From: JADFRG01 sp046759305
GTDB lineage: Bacteria > Chloroflexota > Anaerolineae > Anaerolineales > E44-bin32
NCBI GenBank assembly: GCA_046759305.1
Contig: JBHIBY010000013.1
Coordinates: forward strand, 1-46,655
Reading direction: 5' to 3'
Length of the DNA stretch: 46,655 nucleotides
Shown here piece by piece: positions 17,288 through 25,347 of this stretch; the first letter of the stretch is position 1, and every line of letters begins with the position of its first letter. Both the position numbers and the translations under genes were made by a program. A model generated the notes under the pieces. The model made no database searches. It was not told the DNA's origin and saw only the letters and a program-made list of their open reading frames with translations.

Positions 17288-17464
17288 ATGCCAAAACGAA
17301 CCTATCAGCCAAAGATCCGACGCAGGGCGCGGGTCCACGGCTTCCGAGCTCGAATGTCCACCCGGGGTGGCCGGGCGATCATCAGTCGACGTCGACGGAA
17401 AGGTCGCCACCGCTTGGCTGTCCGGAAGAACCAGCATGTTAAGAAGGTCAACTGGAACGCCTGA
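17288..17464 (+). CDS. rpmH: 50S ribosomal protein L34
   Basis: 58 aa. Starts MPKRTYQPKIRRRARVHGFR, then MSTRGGRAIISRRRRKGRHR and LAV, the typical fully basic L34 sequence. After LAV a further RKNQHVKKVNWNA follows, making it about a dozen residues longer than the usual 44-47 aa. L34 sits in the large ribosomal subunit near 23S rRNA. Gene order rpmH-rnpA-yidD-yidC-jag is the widely conserved origin-type cluster. Confidence 0.96.
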   Translation: MPKRTYQPKIRRRARVHGFRARMSTRGGRAIISRRRRKGRHRLAVRKNQHVKKVNWNA

Positions 17465-17504
17465 AGAGTAGATGCGAGGTCGATACACAGTTCCATGACC
17501 TCGG

Positions 17505-17843
17505 ATGAAGCATAAAGACAGGCTTACCAGCGCGACGGAATTTCGGCGGGTGCGGCGTACTGGAAAATCCTATGCCCACCCGCTTGTTTTATTGATTGCC
17601 AGCTCCTCGGGCGACTCCAGCGGTGGACAATCTCGCTACGGGGTCAGCGCCAGCCGAGCAATTGGCGGAGCGGTGCGGCGCAATCGAGCTAAGCGCCGAA
17701 TGCGGACGGCATTTCAACAGTTTGAACTGGGATCCGGATGGGACCTGATCCTAGTTGCTCGACCCGGACTCAATGATGCCTCATGGTCGGATCTCTTATG
17801 TGCAGTAGGCGACCTGCTCAAGAAGGCTGGGGTGACTGGATAA
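17505..17843 (+). CDS. rnpA: Ribonuclease P protein component
   Basis: 112 aa. Contains the RNR signature in GGAVRRNRAKRRMRTAFQQF and the N-terminal LTSATEFRRVRRTGKSY that contacts the pre-tRNA leader. Works with the RNA subunit (rnpB, not in the window) to mature tRNA 5' ends. Starts 40 bp after rpmH. Slightly shorter than many homologues, but all core elements are present. Confidence 0.95.
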   Translation: MKHKDRLTSATEFRRVRRTGKSYAHPLVLLIASSSGDSSGGQSRYGVSASRAIGGAVRRNRAKRRMRTAFQQFELGSGWDLILVARPGLNDASWSDLLCAVGDLLKKAGVTG

Positions 17844-17848
17844 CCTGA

Positions 17849-18253
17849 ATGAGTGCACATCAAGCAGAAGCTGTTTCTAAGCCCGAGCACGCGCACGATC
17901 ACGCAGGAGAGGATCTCGGATTCGAGCACGAACACGAGTTTGATCGGGATGCTCATGATGCTCATGATGGCTATGAGCATCGTGACCATCATGAGTACGA
18001 AACTGCGTTGCGTGACATTCCAATAACGCCCTCAAACCTGCCCCGGCTCGCCGGGTTAGGCCTGATCCGCATCTACCAGATGACCCTCTCCAAGGCGATA
18101 CCGTCGGGAACCTGCCGTTTCTATCCAACCTGCTCACACTACAGTTTCCAGGCAATCGTCAAACACGGCCTTGCTAAAGGGTCCGGATTAGCCGTCTGGA
18201 GGGTCGCTCGCTGCCAACCATTCAGTAAAGGTGGCTACGACCCCGTACCGTAA
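17849..18253 (+). CDS. yidD: Membrane protein insertion efficiency factor YidD with His/Asp-rich N-terminal extension
   Basis: 134 aa, against 70-90 aa usual for YidD. The family core begins near residue 65: GLIRIYQMTLSKAIPSGTCR, FYPTCSHYSFQAIVKHG and VARCQPFSKGGYDPVP, with the conserved Cys residues. YidD assists Sec/YidC-dependent membrane protein insertion. The first about 55 residues are acidic and contain 11 His (for example HAHDHAG, DAHDAHDGYEHRDHH). At DNA level part is a GATGCTCAT tandem (17948-17965). The ATG lies 5 bp after the rnpA stop. The extension could bind metal, but that is inference. Confidence 0.92.
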   Translation: MSAHQAEAVSKPEHAHDHAGEDLGFEHEHEFDRDAHDAHDGYEHRDHHEYETALRDIPITPSNLPRLAGLGLIRIYQMTLSKAIPSGTCRFYPTCSHYSFQAIVKHGLAKGSGLAVWRVARCQPFSKGGYDPVP

Positions 18254-18255
18254 TC

Positions 18256-19380
18256 GTGAAACCGAAGCTCGCAATTCCCCTTCTGATTGGTAGTACCGTC
18301 CTGCTCAGCGCATGTGCAGGGGGCGCCTTTCGGTCAGCAACTAGCTGGCCGGGATTGAGTTCGGATGGCGAAACGATTTACATGGCCTTCAATCAGGCAG
18401 TGTACGCGATCGACGCAGGCAATGGGAACCACAAGTGGAATTGTCCGTATGACCCCGAAGGCGATCGTACATTTTTCGCACCGCCCACCGTCACTGAGGA
18501 CGGCTTGCTGTACGTAGGCGACTTCGCAAATGGAATCGTTGCACTGGATGCTTCCACAGGGGCCGTTGAATGGGGACCCGTCCAGCTTGACGATGGTGAT
18601 GGCCGAATTGTTGGCGGATCGACAGTCGCAGGCGATCTTTTGCTGGTTCCCTCCGGAAACGGTCGGATCTACGCGCGTAACATCACGGATGGATCTGCCG
18701 CCTGGACCTTTCCCGCTGAGTTTCAAGACCCGCTCGGACATCCCATCTGGTCCGCGCCGGTGGTGGAAGGTCAGCGAGTGTTTTTCACATCCATGGATCA
18801 CAATGTGTATGCCGTGGATATGGCTCAGGGGGGCCAGTTATGGGAGGCCACCAGTGAGTTCGGCGGGGCGATCCCTGACTCTCCCGTGCTAGTGGACCGC
18901 CTCGTATTGGCGGGAACGCTTGGCCACGAGCTGATCGCACTTGATGCGGATCGCGGGCGGGTGGCATGGACCTTCGACGCAGGTGACTGGATCTGGGGCA
19001 GCCCGGTTGTAGGCGATGGAGTAGCGTACTTCGGGGATCTGGCGGGGCAGCTTCACGCCGTGGATGTAAGCAGCGGATCTGAGATCCAGAGCGCGGCCTT
19101 ATCCAGCAGAATTTCCGCCTCGCCTGCTCTCAGCGAGGATCGGATTTTTATCGCAGCCGAATCGGGTACCTTATTTGCGCGAGAGATCTCGACCAACAGC
19201 GAACTATGGAACGTCACCCTCGACGGGGATCTTCACACAACTCCGCTCGTGATAGGCGACACGGTGTTCGTGGCAACCAATGGCGGCGAACCACTGCTTT
19301 CTGCCTTCGATGTCGAGAATGGGGTGGCGCGCTGGTCTTTCACCGTTAGCGATATCGATGAAGGTTGCCCTTCAGGCTAA
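18256..19380 (+). CDS. PQQ-like beta-propeller lipoprotein (BamB-like fold)
   Basis: 374 aa, GTG start 2 bp after yidD. Signal peptide with lipobox VLLSACAGG. The mature part consists of repeated 'DG.lYvGd....vyAlDa..G...W' blades (for example LLYVGDFANGIVALDASTGA and VFFTSMDHNVYAVDMAQGGQ), typical of PQQ_2 propellers with six to eight blades. No PQQ-enzyme catalytic residues are visible, so it is likely a scaffold. It sits between yidD and yidC, suggesting a lineage-specific helper of membrane insertion or surface assembly. Confidence 0.87.
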   Translation: MKPKLAIPLLIGSTVLLSACAGGAFRSATSWPGLSSDGETIYMAFNQAVYAIDAGNGNHKWNCPYDPEGDRTFFAPPTVTEDGLLYVGDFANGIVALDASTGAVEWGPVQLDDGDGRIVGGSTVAGDLLLVPSGNGRIYARNITDGSAAWTFPAEFQDPLGHPIWSAPVVEGQRVFFTSMDHNVYAVDMAQGGQLWEATSEFGGAIPDSPVLVDRLVLAGTLGHELIALDADRGRVAWTFDAGDWIWGSPVVGDGVAYFGDLAGQLHAVDVSSGSEIQSAALSSRISASPALSEDRIFIAAESGTLFAREISTNSELWNVTLDGDLHTTPLVIGDTVFVATNGGEPLLSAFDVENGVARWSFTVSDIDEGCPSG

Positions 19381-19395
19381 GATGAGGAGCACAGT

Positions 19396-20415
19396 TTGAA
19401 TTTCTTTGACACTTTTATCATCGACCCTATGATCAACGCCCTTTTATATATCTATACTTTTCTGGGTCCGACGCTTGGTCTGGCCGGCGCGTTTGGGCTT
19501 GCGATCATCGTTTTTACAATCTTGATAAAGGTGATCACGCTGCCTCTCACATTCAAGCAGCAACAGAGCACACAGAAAATGCAGGAGCTTCAGCAAGACA
19601 AGGAATTCCTAAGAATCCAGGAGAAGTACAAGGGAAATCGGCAGAAGCTTCAAGAAGAGCAAATGAAGCTCTATCAGAAGAGGGGAATCAACCCATTTGC
19701 CGGGTGCGTGCCATTGCTCATCCAATTTCCGGTCATCATCGGTCTTTATCAAGCCATAATTCGTGCGCTCGCCGACTCCCCCTCGCCCCTACTCGAGTTC
19801 TCCAAACATATCTACGGCAGCGTGTCTTCCTCCATCATTCCGCTCGACAGTCAATTTCTTTGGATGGATCTCGGACAGCCGGAGCGATTTGCGGTATCGG
19901 CGCTTGAAGGATTGCCATTTCTGGGCGATGGACTGCCCATCCTCGCCGTAATCGTTGTCATCACTTCATACCTGCAAACCAAGCTGACCACCGCCCCACA
20001 GCCTGGATCGCAAGGGGGTGGAATGACCCAGATGATGGGCATCTATATGCCACTCCTCCTTGGCTATTTCGCATATTCATTCGCAGCCGGCCTGGCGCTG
20101 TACTTCGTAGTCAGCAACGTGCTCGCGATCGGCCAGGCTGTGATCATGAAGCGATTCAGTTCACAGCCGGAGCCACAAGCGAAAAAGAGGCGCGCGGCAA
20201 AGGCTGGCAAGAGCGATGGAAAAAAGCCTAGCAAGGCGGAACAAGAACCGAGGGAGTCCGGCGTAGCCGGCTTTCTGGCCAACGCTCAGGCCTCTTTGAC
20301 GAACCTATTGGGCGTACCTCCGGAATCCGCCGCTGATGGCTCAAACTCCAGCGAAAGTTCCAAGGACCGATCAGAACAGTCAGGCCAGGAGAAGGCAGAC
20401 GCGAAGGGATCTTAG
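19396..20415 (+). CDS. yidC: YidC/Oxa1 membrane protein insertase
   Basis: 339 aa, TTG start with GAGGAG six bases upstream. Short Gram-positive-type YidC: helix 1 near the N-terminus, GLAIIVFTILIKVITLPLTF with the hydrophilic-groove Arg replaced by Lys, a coiled-coil cytoplasmic hairpin (QQQSTQKMQELQQDKEFLRI), NPFAGCVPLLIQFPVIIGLY, then further helices. The tail (about 255-339) is Lys/Ser/Glu-rich and disordered, probably binding ribosomes. No large periplasmic domain, as in single-membrane bacteria. Confidence 0.95.
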   Translation: MNFFDTFIIDPMINALLYIYTFLGPTLGLAGAFGLAIIVFTILIKVITLPLTFKQQQSTQKMQELQQDKEFLRIQEKYKGNRQKLQEEQMKLYQKRGINPFAGCVPLLIQFPVIIGLYQAIIRALADSPSPLLEFSKHIYGSVSSSIIPLDSQFLWMDLGQPERFAVSALEGLPFLGDGLPILAVIVVITSYLQTKLTTAPQPGSQGGGMTQMMGIYMPLLLGYFAYSFAAGLALYFVVSNVLAIGQAVIMKRFSSQPEPQAKKRRAAKAGKSDGKKPSKAEQEPRESGVAGFLANAQASLTNLLGVPPESAADGSNSSESSKDRSEQSGQEKADAKGS

Positions 20416-20419
20416 ACGG

Positions 20420-21145
20420 ATGGCTGAGAATAAGACAAGCCTTGAGGTCATTGCACCTACAGTGGCGGAGGCCGTTTCCCGCGGGGCAGCCGAGCTTGGA
20501 ATTCCCGAGCACGATCTAAATGTCGAGGTCCTCGACGAAGGCGGAAAGGGTTTTCTTGGTATCTCAGCTCGTCAAGCCCGAGTTAGGCTGACAGTTGGCG
20601 CTGAGTCCTCTGCTCCTGAAGCGGTGACGCCAATTGACGATGATCAAGCAACCCCAGTTGTTGGGGATGATGACGCGGAAGCGGTGCGAGCAGCCCACGA
20701 CACGGTCTCCGAGCTTATCCAGCGATTGGGGCTCGATGCTCGCGTAAGCGCAGAGTGGGGTCACAAGGATCCAGAGGCACGTATTCGCCCGCTGCTTGTT
20801 GAAGTAAACGGGGACGATCTCGGAATATTGATTGGCCGCCGGGGCGAGACGCTGACCGCTCTCCAGTACATCACTCGCCTCATCGTTGCGAAGGAGTTGG
20901 AGCGACCGGTGGCGGTTGTCATTGATATCGAGGGCTACCGGGCGCGGCGCGAGCAGCAGCTAGGACGCCTTGCGCGCAAAATGGCTGACCAAGCCACAGA
21001 CCTGGATCGAACCATGGAGCTGGAGCCCATGCCGGCCAACGAAAGGCGCATCATCCACGTCACATTACGCGACAACCCGGCCGTCACTACGGAAAGTGTC
21101 GGTGAGGGCTCAAGCCGCAAAGTCACGATCATCCCGAAGGCTTAA
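20420..21145 (+). CDS. khpB: RNA-binding protein KhpB (Jag)
   Basis: About 241 aa from ATG 20420, just after the yidC stop; the longer frame back to 20336 overlaps yidC and is unlikely. Three domains: Jag_N (LEVIAPTVAEAVSRGAAELG ... GKGFLGI), a KH domain with DDLGILIGRRGETLTALQYI (GxxG loop), and a C-terminal R3H domain (ANERRIIHVTLRDN). An acidic linker of about 50 residues separates Jag_N from KH. It binds RNA and, in firmicutes, affects cell division and elongation. Conserved downstream of yidC. Confidence 0.93.
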   Translation: MAENKTSLEVIAPTVAEAVSRGAAELGIPEHDLNVEVLDEGGKGFLGISARQARVRLTVGAESSAPEAVTPIDDDQATPVVGDDDAEAVRAAHDTVSELIQRLGLDARVSAEWGHKDPEARIRPLLVEVNGDDLGILIGRRGETLTALQYITRLIVAKELERPVAVVIDIEGYRARREQQLGRLARKMADQATDLDRTMELEPMPANERRIIHVTLRDNPAVTTESVGEGSSRKVTIIPKA

Positions 21146-21148
21146 GGA

Positions 21149-22021
21149 TTGAGGATCTCTCCCCAATCCGAAGCGCCACCCCCAACACTTCCAGCAATCG
21201 ACTATTTGGTCATCGGGCATTTGTCTGAAGATAGGACCCCGGATGGTATCTCCCTGGGCGGGACTGTTTCGTACGCAGGCCTCACCGCACACTCGTTGGG
21301 CCATGCGGTGGGTGTGGTCACTGCTGCGGCTGAAAGTACCGACCTGGAACCGCTGGATAACATCAGTCTGATCGTCAAGTCCTCTCCGCACTCAACCTGC
21401 TTTCAGAATACCTACACGAGAGAGGGCCGAACGCAGGTGGTCTTCAGCCAGGCGGTAGGCTTGTCGCTAGAGGACGTACCTAGAGAATGGTGGGATACTG
21501 AGCTGATTCATATCGGTCCGCTCATGCGCGAGCTTACGAGCGACATCATGGAACCGTTTCAGGCTTCATTCGTGGGCATAACTCCGCAGGGTCTAATGAG
21601 GGAATCGGATTCGGAGGGCAACATTTCTGCCCTTCCCTGGGAGACCGCAGCAGACTTCATCGAGAATTCAGATGCGGTGGTGCTTGGAATCGAGGATCTT
21701 GATATGAACGAGGAGGCGACTTCGGCTGTGGCCGAGATATGCTCGAATGTTGCTATCACCTATGGGGCTCAAGGAGCGCGTGTGTGGGCAGACGAGCAGT
21801 GGCGATCATTTCCCGCTCGTCCGGCTGATGAATTCGACGCTACGGGTGCGGGCGACATCTTTGCTGCAACTTTCTTCAGCCGATTGCATGATTCCGGCGA
21901 TCCATGGATTGCGGCGAAGACCGCTGTTCGATTAGCATCTACATCAGTTACCCGGTACGGCTTATCGGGCGCGCCGACGGCTTCTGAAGCTGAGGCCGCG
22001 CTAAAGCAGGAAGACTCTTGA
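21149..22021 (+). CDS. PfkB/ribokinase-family sugar or nucleoside kinase
   Basis: 290 aa, TTG start 4 bp after khpB. The C-terminal motif DATGAGDIFAATF carries the catalytic Asp and anion hole of the PfkB family, and GGTVSYAGLTAHSLG near the N-terminus matches the first signature (substrate Gly-Gly). The substrate cannot be told. It overlaps parA by 1 bp (TGATG), so it is coupled to parA. A metabolic kinase between jag and parA is not part of the textbook cluster. Confidence 0.85.
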   Translation: MRISPQSEAPPPTLPAIDYLVIGHLSEDRTPDGISLGGTVSYAGLTAHSLGHAVGVVTAAAESTDLEPLDNISLIVKSSPHSTCFQNTYTREGRTQVVFSQAVGLSLEDVPREWWDTELIHIGPLMRELTSDIMEPFQASFVGITPQGLMRESDSEGNISALPWETAADFIENSDAVVLGIEDLDMNEEATSAVAEICSNVAITYGAQGARVWADEQWRSFPARPADEFDATGAGDIFAATFFSRLHDSGDPWIAAKTAVRLASTSVTRYGLSGAPTASEAEAALKQEDS

Positions 22022-22878
22022 TGCGCACCTACGCATTTGTCAACCAAAAGGGCGGTGTAGGGAAGACAACCACTGCTATTAGCCTCGGCGCCGAATTAGG
22101 AAGCCGCGGATTGAAGGTGCTTATCGTAGATAGCGATCCGCAAGCCAATGCCACTTCTTGCCTGGGTATCGAGCCTGGCAGCGTGGTTGAAGGCACGTAC
22201 GACGCGATGATTGACCGACTGCCGGCAAGCGATTGCGTGCTCCACAGCCCCAATCTGAAGCTGACGATTCTGCCCTCCTCTCCCGCACTGGCAGGAGCCC
22301 AGATCGAGATGGTGAACATGCCGGGAAGAGAGTCGGCTTTGAAGCACGCGCTAAGTCCGCTGAGTGGGAATTTCGACTACGTCTTGATCGATTGCCCTCC
22401 TTCGCTGGGTTTGCTCACGATAAACGGACTAATTGCGGCTGCCAGCGGCGTTATCATCCCTGTTCAGTGCGAATATTTGGCATTGGAGGGTTTGTCGCAA
22501 CTCATGCAGACTCTGCAGCGGGTACGATCCAGTCTGTTTCCTGGCCTTGCGGTGCGCGGGCTGCTGCTTACGATGTACGATTCACGCACTCGATTATCCA
22601 GGGAAGTGGCAGAGGAGCTCCGTGGCCATTTTAGGAACAGTGTATTTGAAACAGTGATCCCGCGCAGCATCCGATTGGCAGAGGCGCCATCACACGGATT
22701 GCCCATCGCTGCTTATGACCCGAATTCACCGGGTGGCATCGCGTATCGAAAATTCACAGATGAAATTGTTGCAAGTGACGGTGCACAAGTGGAGATTCCG
22801 GAAAGTAAGACAAGAGCTTCACGAAGCGAGGTATCGACCTCGTTCGGGGACCAAGACGGAGTCTCGCATGGCGCGTAG
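22021..22878 (+). CDS. parA: Chromosome partitioning ATPase ParA (Soj)
   Basis: 285 aa from ATG 22021. Deviant Walker A is KGGVGKTTTAIS near the start, Walker A' is VDSDPQANAT, and Walker B lies in YVLIDCPPSLGLLTIN. The protein dimerises on ATP, binds DNA non-specifically and moves ParB-bound origins. Conserved PVQCEYLALEGLSQLMQT follows. The C-terminus has a Ser/Glu-rich tail. Its end overlaps parB by 11 bp. Confidence 0.95.
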   Translation: MRTYAFVNQKGGVGKTTTAISLGAELGSRGLKVLIVDSDPQANATSCLGIEPGSVVEGTYDAMIDRLPASDCVLHSPNLKLTILPSSPALAGAQIEMVNMPGRESALKHALSPLSGNFDYVLIDCPPSLGLLTINGLIAAASGVIIPVQCEYLALEGLSQLMQTLQRVRSSLFPGLAVRGLLLTMYDSRTRLSREVAEELRGHFRNSVFETVIPRSIRLAEAPSHGLPIAAYDPNSPGGIAYRKFTDEIVASDGAQVEIPESKTRASRSEVSTSFGDQDGVSHGA

Positions 22879-23719
22879 GCAAGCCTTAGGCAGGGGCCTC
22901 GAAGCGCTCATTCCAACTGGGCCGGAAATCCGCTCAGGTGTCCTAGAGCTCTCGGTCGATAATATCGAGGCCAATCCGAGACAACCTCGCTCTCAATTCT
23001 CAGAGAGTGAACTAGAGGATCTGACCGAATCAATCCGGCAACACGGCGTCCTTCAGCCGCTGCTCGTGATCACCTCCGACAATGGATACCAATTGATTGC
23101 CGGAGAACGCCGGCTGTTAGCGGCAAGGAAAGCCGGCCTGTCGGTCGTTCCGGCAGTTGTGCGTGAGGCCGGCCCTCAAACCAGCCTGGAATTGGCGCTC
23201 GTTGAGAACCTGCAGCGCTCAGACCTCAACGCATTGGAAGCCGCTGAAGGCTATCGCCAGCTCATCGAGGACTTTGGTCTCACGCATGATGAAGTGGCGG
23301 CGCGGATCGGAAAGAGCCGCAGCAGTGTTACCAACTCGTTACGCCTGCTCAAACTCTCGGCTGCCGCACGAAAGGCACTGGAATCGGGAAAGATCACCGA
23401 GGGCCATGCGCGGGCACTTCTGGGCTTGCCCCTCGCGCGTGAGCAAGCATCCGCAATGAAGGTGATCATTGCTCGTGATCTAAACGTGCGTCAGGCGGAG
23501 CAACTCGTTCGCAAGATGGGAGAAGAGCCCACCCCACGGACGAAATCAAGCCCTGGTGTGATCGATCCCCAGATGGCGGACCTGGCCAAGCGGCTTGAAG
23601 GCGCCCTGGGAACGAAGGTGGATTTTCGCAGGTCAAAGCGGGGCGGCCAAATGATCATCCACTTCTACTCGGACGAAGAGCTCAATGCGATCGCGGATCG
23701 GTTGCTCGGGGAAGATTAG
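22868..23719 (+). CDS. parB: Chromosome partitioning protein ParB (Spo0J)
   Basis: 283 aa from ATG 22868 (MARRQALGRGLEALIPTG), which fits ParB N-termini; the long upstream frame lies inside parA. The CTP-binding domain includes NPRQPRSQF, IRQHGVLQPLLV and GERRLLAARKAG. ENLQRSDLNALE follows, then the helix-turn-helix LTHDEVAARIGKSRSSVTNS that recognises parS. The C-terminal dimerisation segment is KVDFRRSKRGGQMIIHFYSD. No sequence resembling a full parS site was seen in the window, so its sites lie elsewhere or diverge. Confidence 0.95.
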   Translation: MARRQALGRGLEALIPTGPEIRSGVLELSVDNIEANPRQPRSQFSESELEDLTESIRQHGVLQPLLVITSDNGYQLIAGERRLLAARKAGLSVVPAVVREAGPQTSLELALVENLQRSDLNALEAAEGYRQLIEDFGLTHDEVAARIGKSRSSVTNSLRLLKLSAAARKALESGKITEGHARALLGLPLAREQASAMKVIIARDLNVRQAEQLVRKMGEEPTPRTKSSPGVIDPQMADLAKRLEGALGTKVDFRRSKRGGQMIIHFYSDEELNAIADRLLGED

Positions 23720-23760
23720 CTAGCGCCACTTATTTTTCCACTTAAACGAGAGAGCAAGAT

Positions 23761-24507
23761 ATGGGATTTGAAGACAAAGTAGCCATCGTAACCGGAGCTT
23801 CCCGCGGGATCGGGAAGGCGATTGCACAGGACCTCGGTAGTCGAGGCGCTAGCGTGGTGGTCAACTACCACTCGAGCGCGGAGAGTGCAGAAGAGGTTGT
23901 AGCAGGCATCGAGAAATCCGGTGGCAGTGCGAAGGCATTTCAGGCAGACGTTAGCGATCTGCAGCAGGCGCAGCAGCTAGTGAGGTTCGCCATTGAGGAG
24001 TTTGGAGGCCTGGACGTTTTAGTCAACAACGCCGGGATCATACGCGATGGTTTCATCATGTTGATGAAAGAAGATGATTTTGACGACGTCGTGCGCACTA
24101 ATCTCAAGGGTACGTTCAACTGCTCAAAAGCTGCCGTGCGTCATATGATGAAGAAGCGTTATGGCAGGATAATCAACATCACATCAATATCAGGCCAGAT
24201 GGGCAATCCGGGTCAGACGAATTATTCTGCCTCGAAGGCGGGGCAGGTCGGGTTCACCAAGGCTCTGGCCCGAGAGGTGGCAGCGCGTAACATTACGGTG
24301 AACGCAGTGGCCGCCGGGTATATCGAAACCGAGATCTGGGAAGATACTCCGGAAGAGGCCAAAGAATGGCTTATGGGCATGATCCCGCTTGGACGGTCCG
24401 GCGAACCTGAAGAAGTGGCAAAAGCGGTAGCATTCCTCGCCTCTGACGATGCGGCATATATCACCGGACACGTGCTGGCTGTAGACGGCGGAATAGTGAT
24501 GCACTGA
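23761..24507 (+). CDS. fabG: 3-oxoacyl-[ACP] reductase (short-chain dehydrogenase)
   Basis: 248 aa classical SDR. Cofactor motif TGASRGIG (12-19), NNAG, and the catalytic tetrad in NITSISGQ and YSASKAGQVGFTKAL. The C-terminal GRSGEPEEVAKAVAFLASDD and ITGHVLAVDGGIVMH match FabG. It reduces beta-ketoacyl-ACP with NADPH in fatty-acid elongation; other SDR substrates cannot be excluded because no other fab gene is adjacent. Lies 41 bp after parB. Confidence 0.87.
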   Translation: MGFEDKVAIVTGASRGIGKAIAQDLGSRGASVVVNYHSSAESAEEVVAGIEKSGGSAKAFQADVSDLQQAQQLVRFAIEEFGGLDVLVNNAGIIRDGFIMLMKEDDFDDVVRTNLKGTFNCSKAAVRHMMKKRYGRIINITSISGQMGNPGQTNYSASKAGQVGFTKALAREVAARNITVNAVAAGYIETEIWEDTPEEAKEWLMGMIPLGRSGEPEEVAKAVAFLASDDAAYITGHVLAVDGGIVMH

Positions 24508-24527
24508 GCGCGACACAGGAAATGATG

Positions 24528-24917
24528 ATGGCCAAATCAAAGACGAAAAAGGCAGAGACGGCAGAGAAGGAAGATGAGCCCCGAGCGCCGGGGAAAACGA
24601 CCATTGCCCCTAATGTGTTGGTGCGGATCGCTCAGCTAACAAGCCTCTCCGTGCCCGGTGTGGCGAGTATGGCTCTCATTCCCAGCGGGGTGAATCGCCT
24701 GTTCAGACGCGAAGCGGGCGATGGGGTACGAATTGAGCTAGATAACGAGTCTGTTGCTGCTGATCTGTACTTGGCGCTCGATTACGGCGTGGAAGTACGT
24801 AAAGTAAGCCGCAAGGTACAGCGCGAGGTGGCGCGTGCGCTCGAAGACATGGTGGGCATGATGGTCACTCGGGTGGACGTGCATATCGAGGAAATCAGCT
24901 TCGAACATGAAGCGTGA
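24528..24917 (+). CDS. Asp23/Gls24-family envelope stress protein
   Basis: About 129 aa. Three successive ATG codons (24522, 24525, 24528) are possible; 24528 gives the best spacing from AGGA. After a charged Lys/Glu leader, the domain reads TTIAPNVLVRIAQLTSLSVP, GVASM and a central beta region, ending in VRKVSRKVQREVARALEDMV and VDVHIEEISF. Asp23/Gls24 proteins are small cytoplasmic or membrane-bound factors linked to cell-envelope homeostasis. Overlaps nusB by 11 bp. Confidence 0.88.
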   Translation: MAKSKTKKAETAEKEDEPRAPGKTTIAPNVLVRIAQLTSLSVPGVASMALIPSGVNRLFRREAGDGVRIELDNESVAADLYLALDYGVEVRKVSRKVQREVARALEDMVGMMVTRVDVHIEEISFEHEA

Positions 24918-25329
24918 GCGGCGTAAAGCCCGTTCTCAAGCGCTCCAGGCGCTGTACGAAATCGATAGTGTTGGTCACCCGACGGGTGAGGTACTAGCGC
25001 GTTACGGAGAAGATCTATCTCCTGAGGCCAATGAGTTCATGCGAGATATTGTGATTGGGGCACTGGAGTCGGCGGAAGAGATAGATTCGATGGTCGAGGA
25101 GAACGCCCCGGAATGGCCGATCGGTGAACTCGCAGTGATTGATCGCAATATCCTGCGCCTGTCAATCTGGGAGCTGATAATTTGGGGCGAGACTCCGGTC
25201 AAGGTCGCAATCAATGAAGCGGTGGAACTCGCAAAGCGCTACGGTTCAGACAGCGCTCCGCGGTTTGTAAACGGCGTCCTCGGTTCTCTGGCAGGCAGGA
25301 GGAACTCAAGGAAGCCAACCACGGCATAG
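24907..25329 (+). CDS. nusB: Transcription antitermination protein NusB
   Basis: 140 aa, all-helical. Starts KRERRKARSQALQALYEID, with IGELAVIDRNILRLSIWELI and the signature AINEAVELAKRYGSDSAPRF then VNGVLG. NusB binds boxA RNA with NusE/S10 and keeps rRNA transcription processive. Coupled to the Asp23 gene by overlap, an arrangement also common in firmicutes. Confidence 0.94.
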   Translation: MKRERRKARSQALQALYEIDSVGHPTGEVLARYGEDLSPEANEFMRDIVIGALESAEEIDSMVEENAPEWPIGELAVIDRNILRLSIWELIIWGETPVKVAINEAVELAKRYGSDSAPRFVNGVLGSLAGRRNSRKPTTA

Positions 25330-25347
25330 GATTGTCGGGTCCCAAAC

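Noticed and set aside
22715..22867. N-terminally extended ParB reading frame
   Set aside because: This stretch is the 3' end of parA in another frame; MARRQALGRGLEALIP is a normal ParB start.
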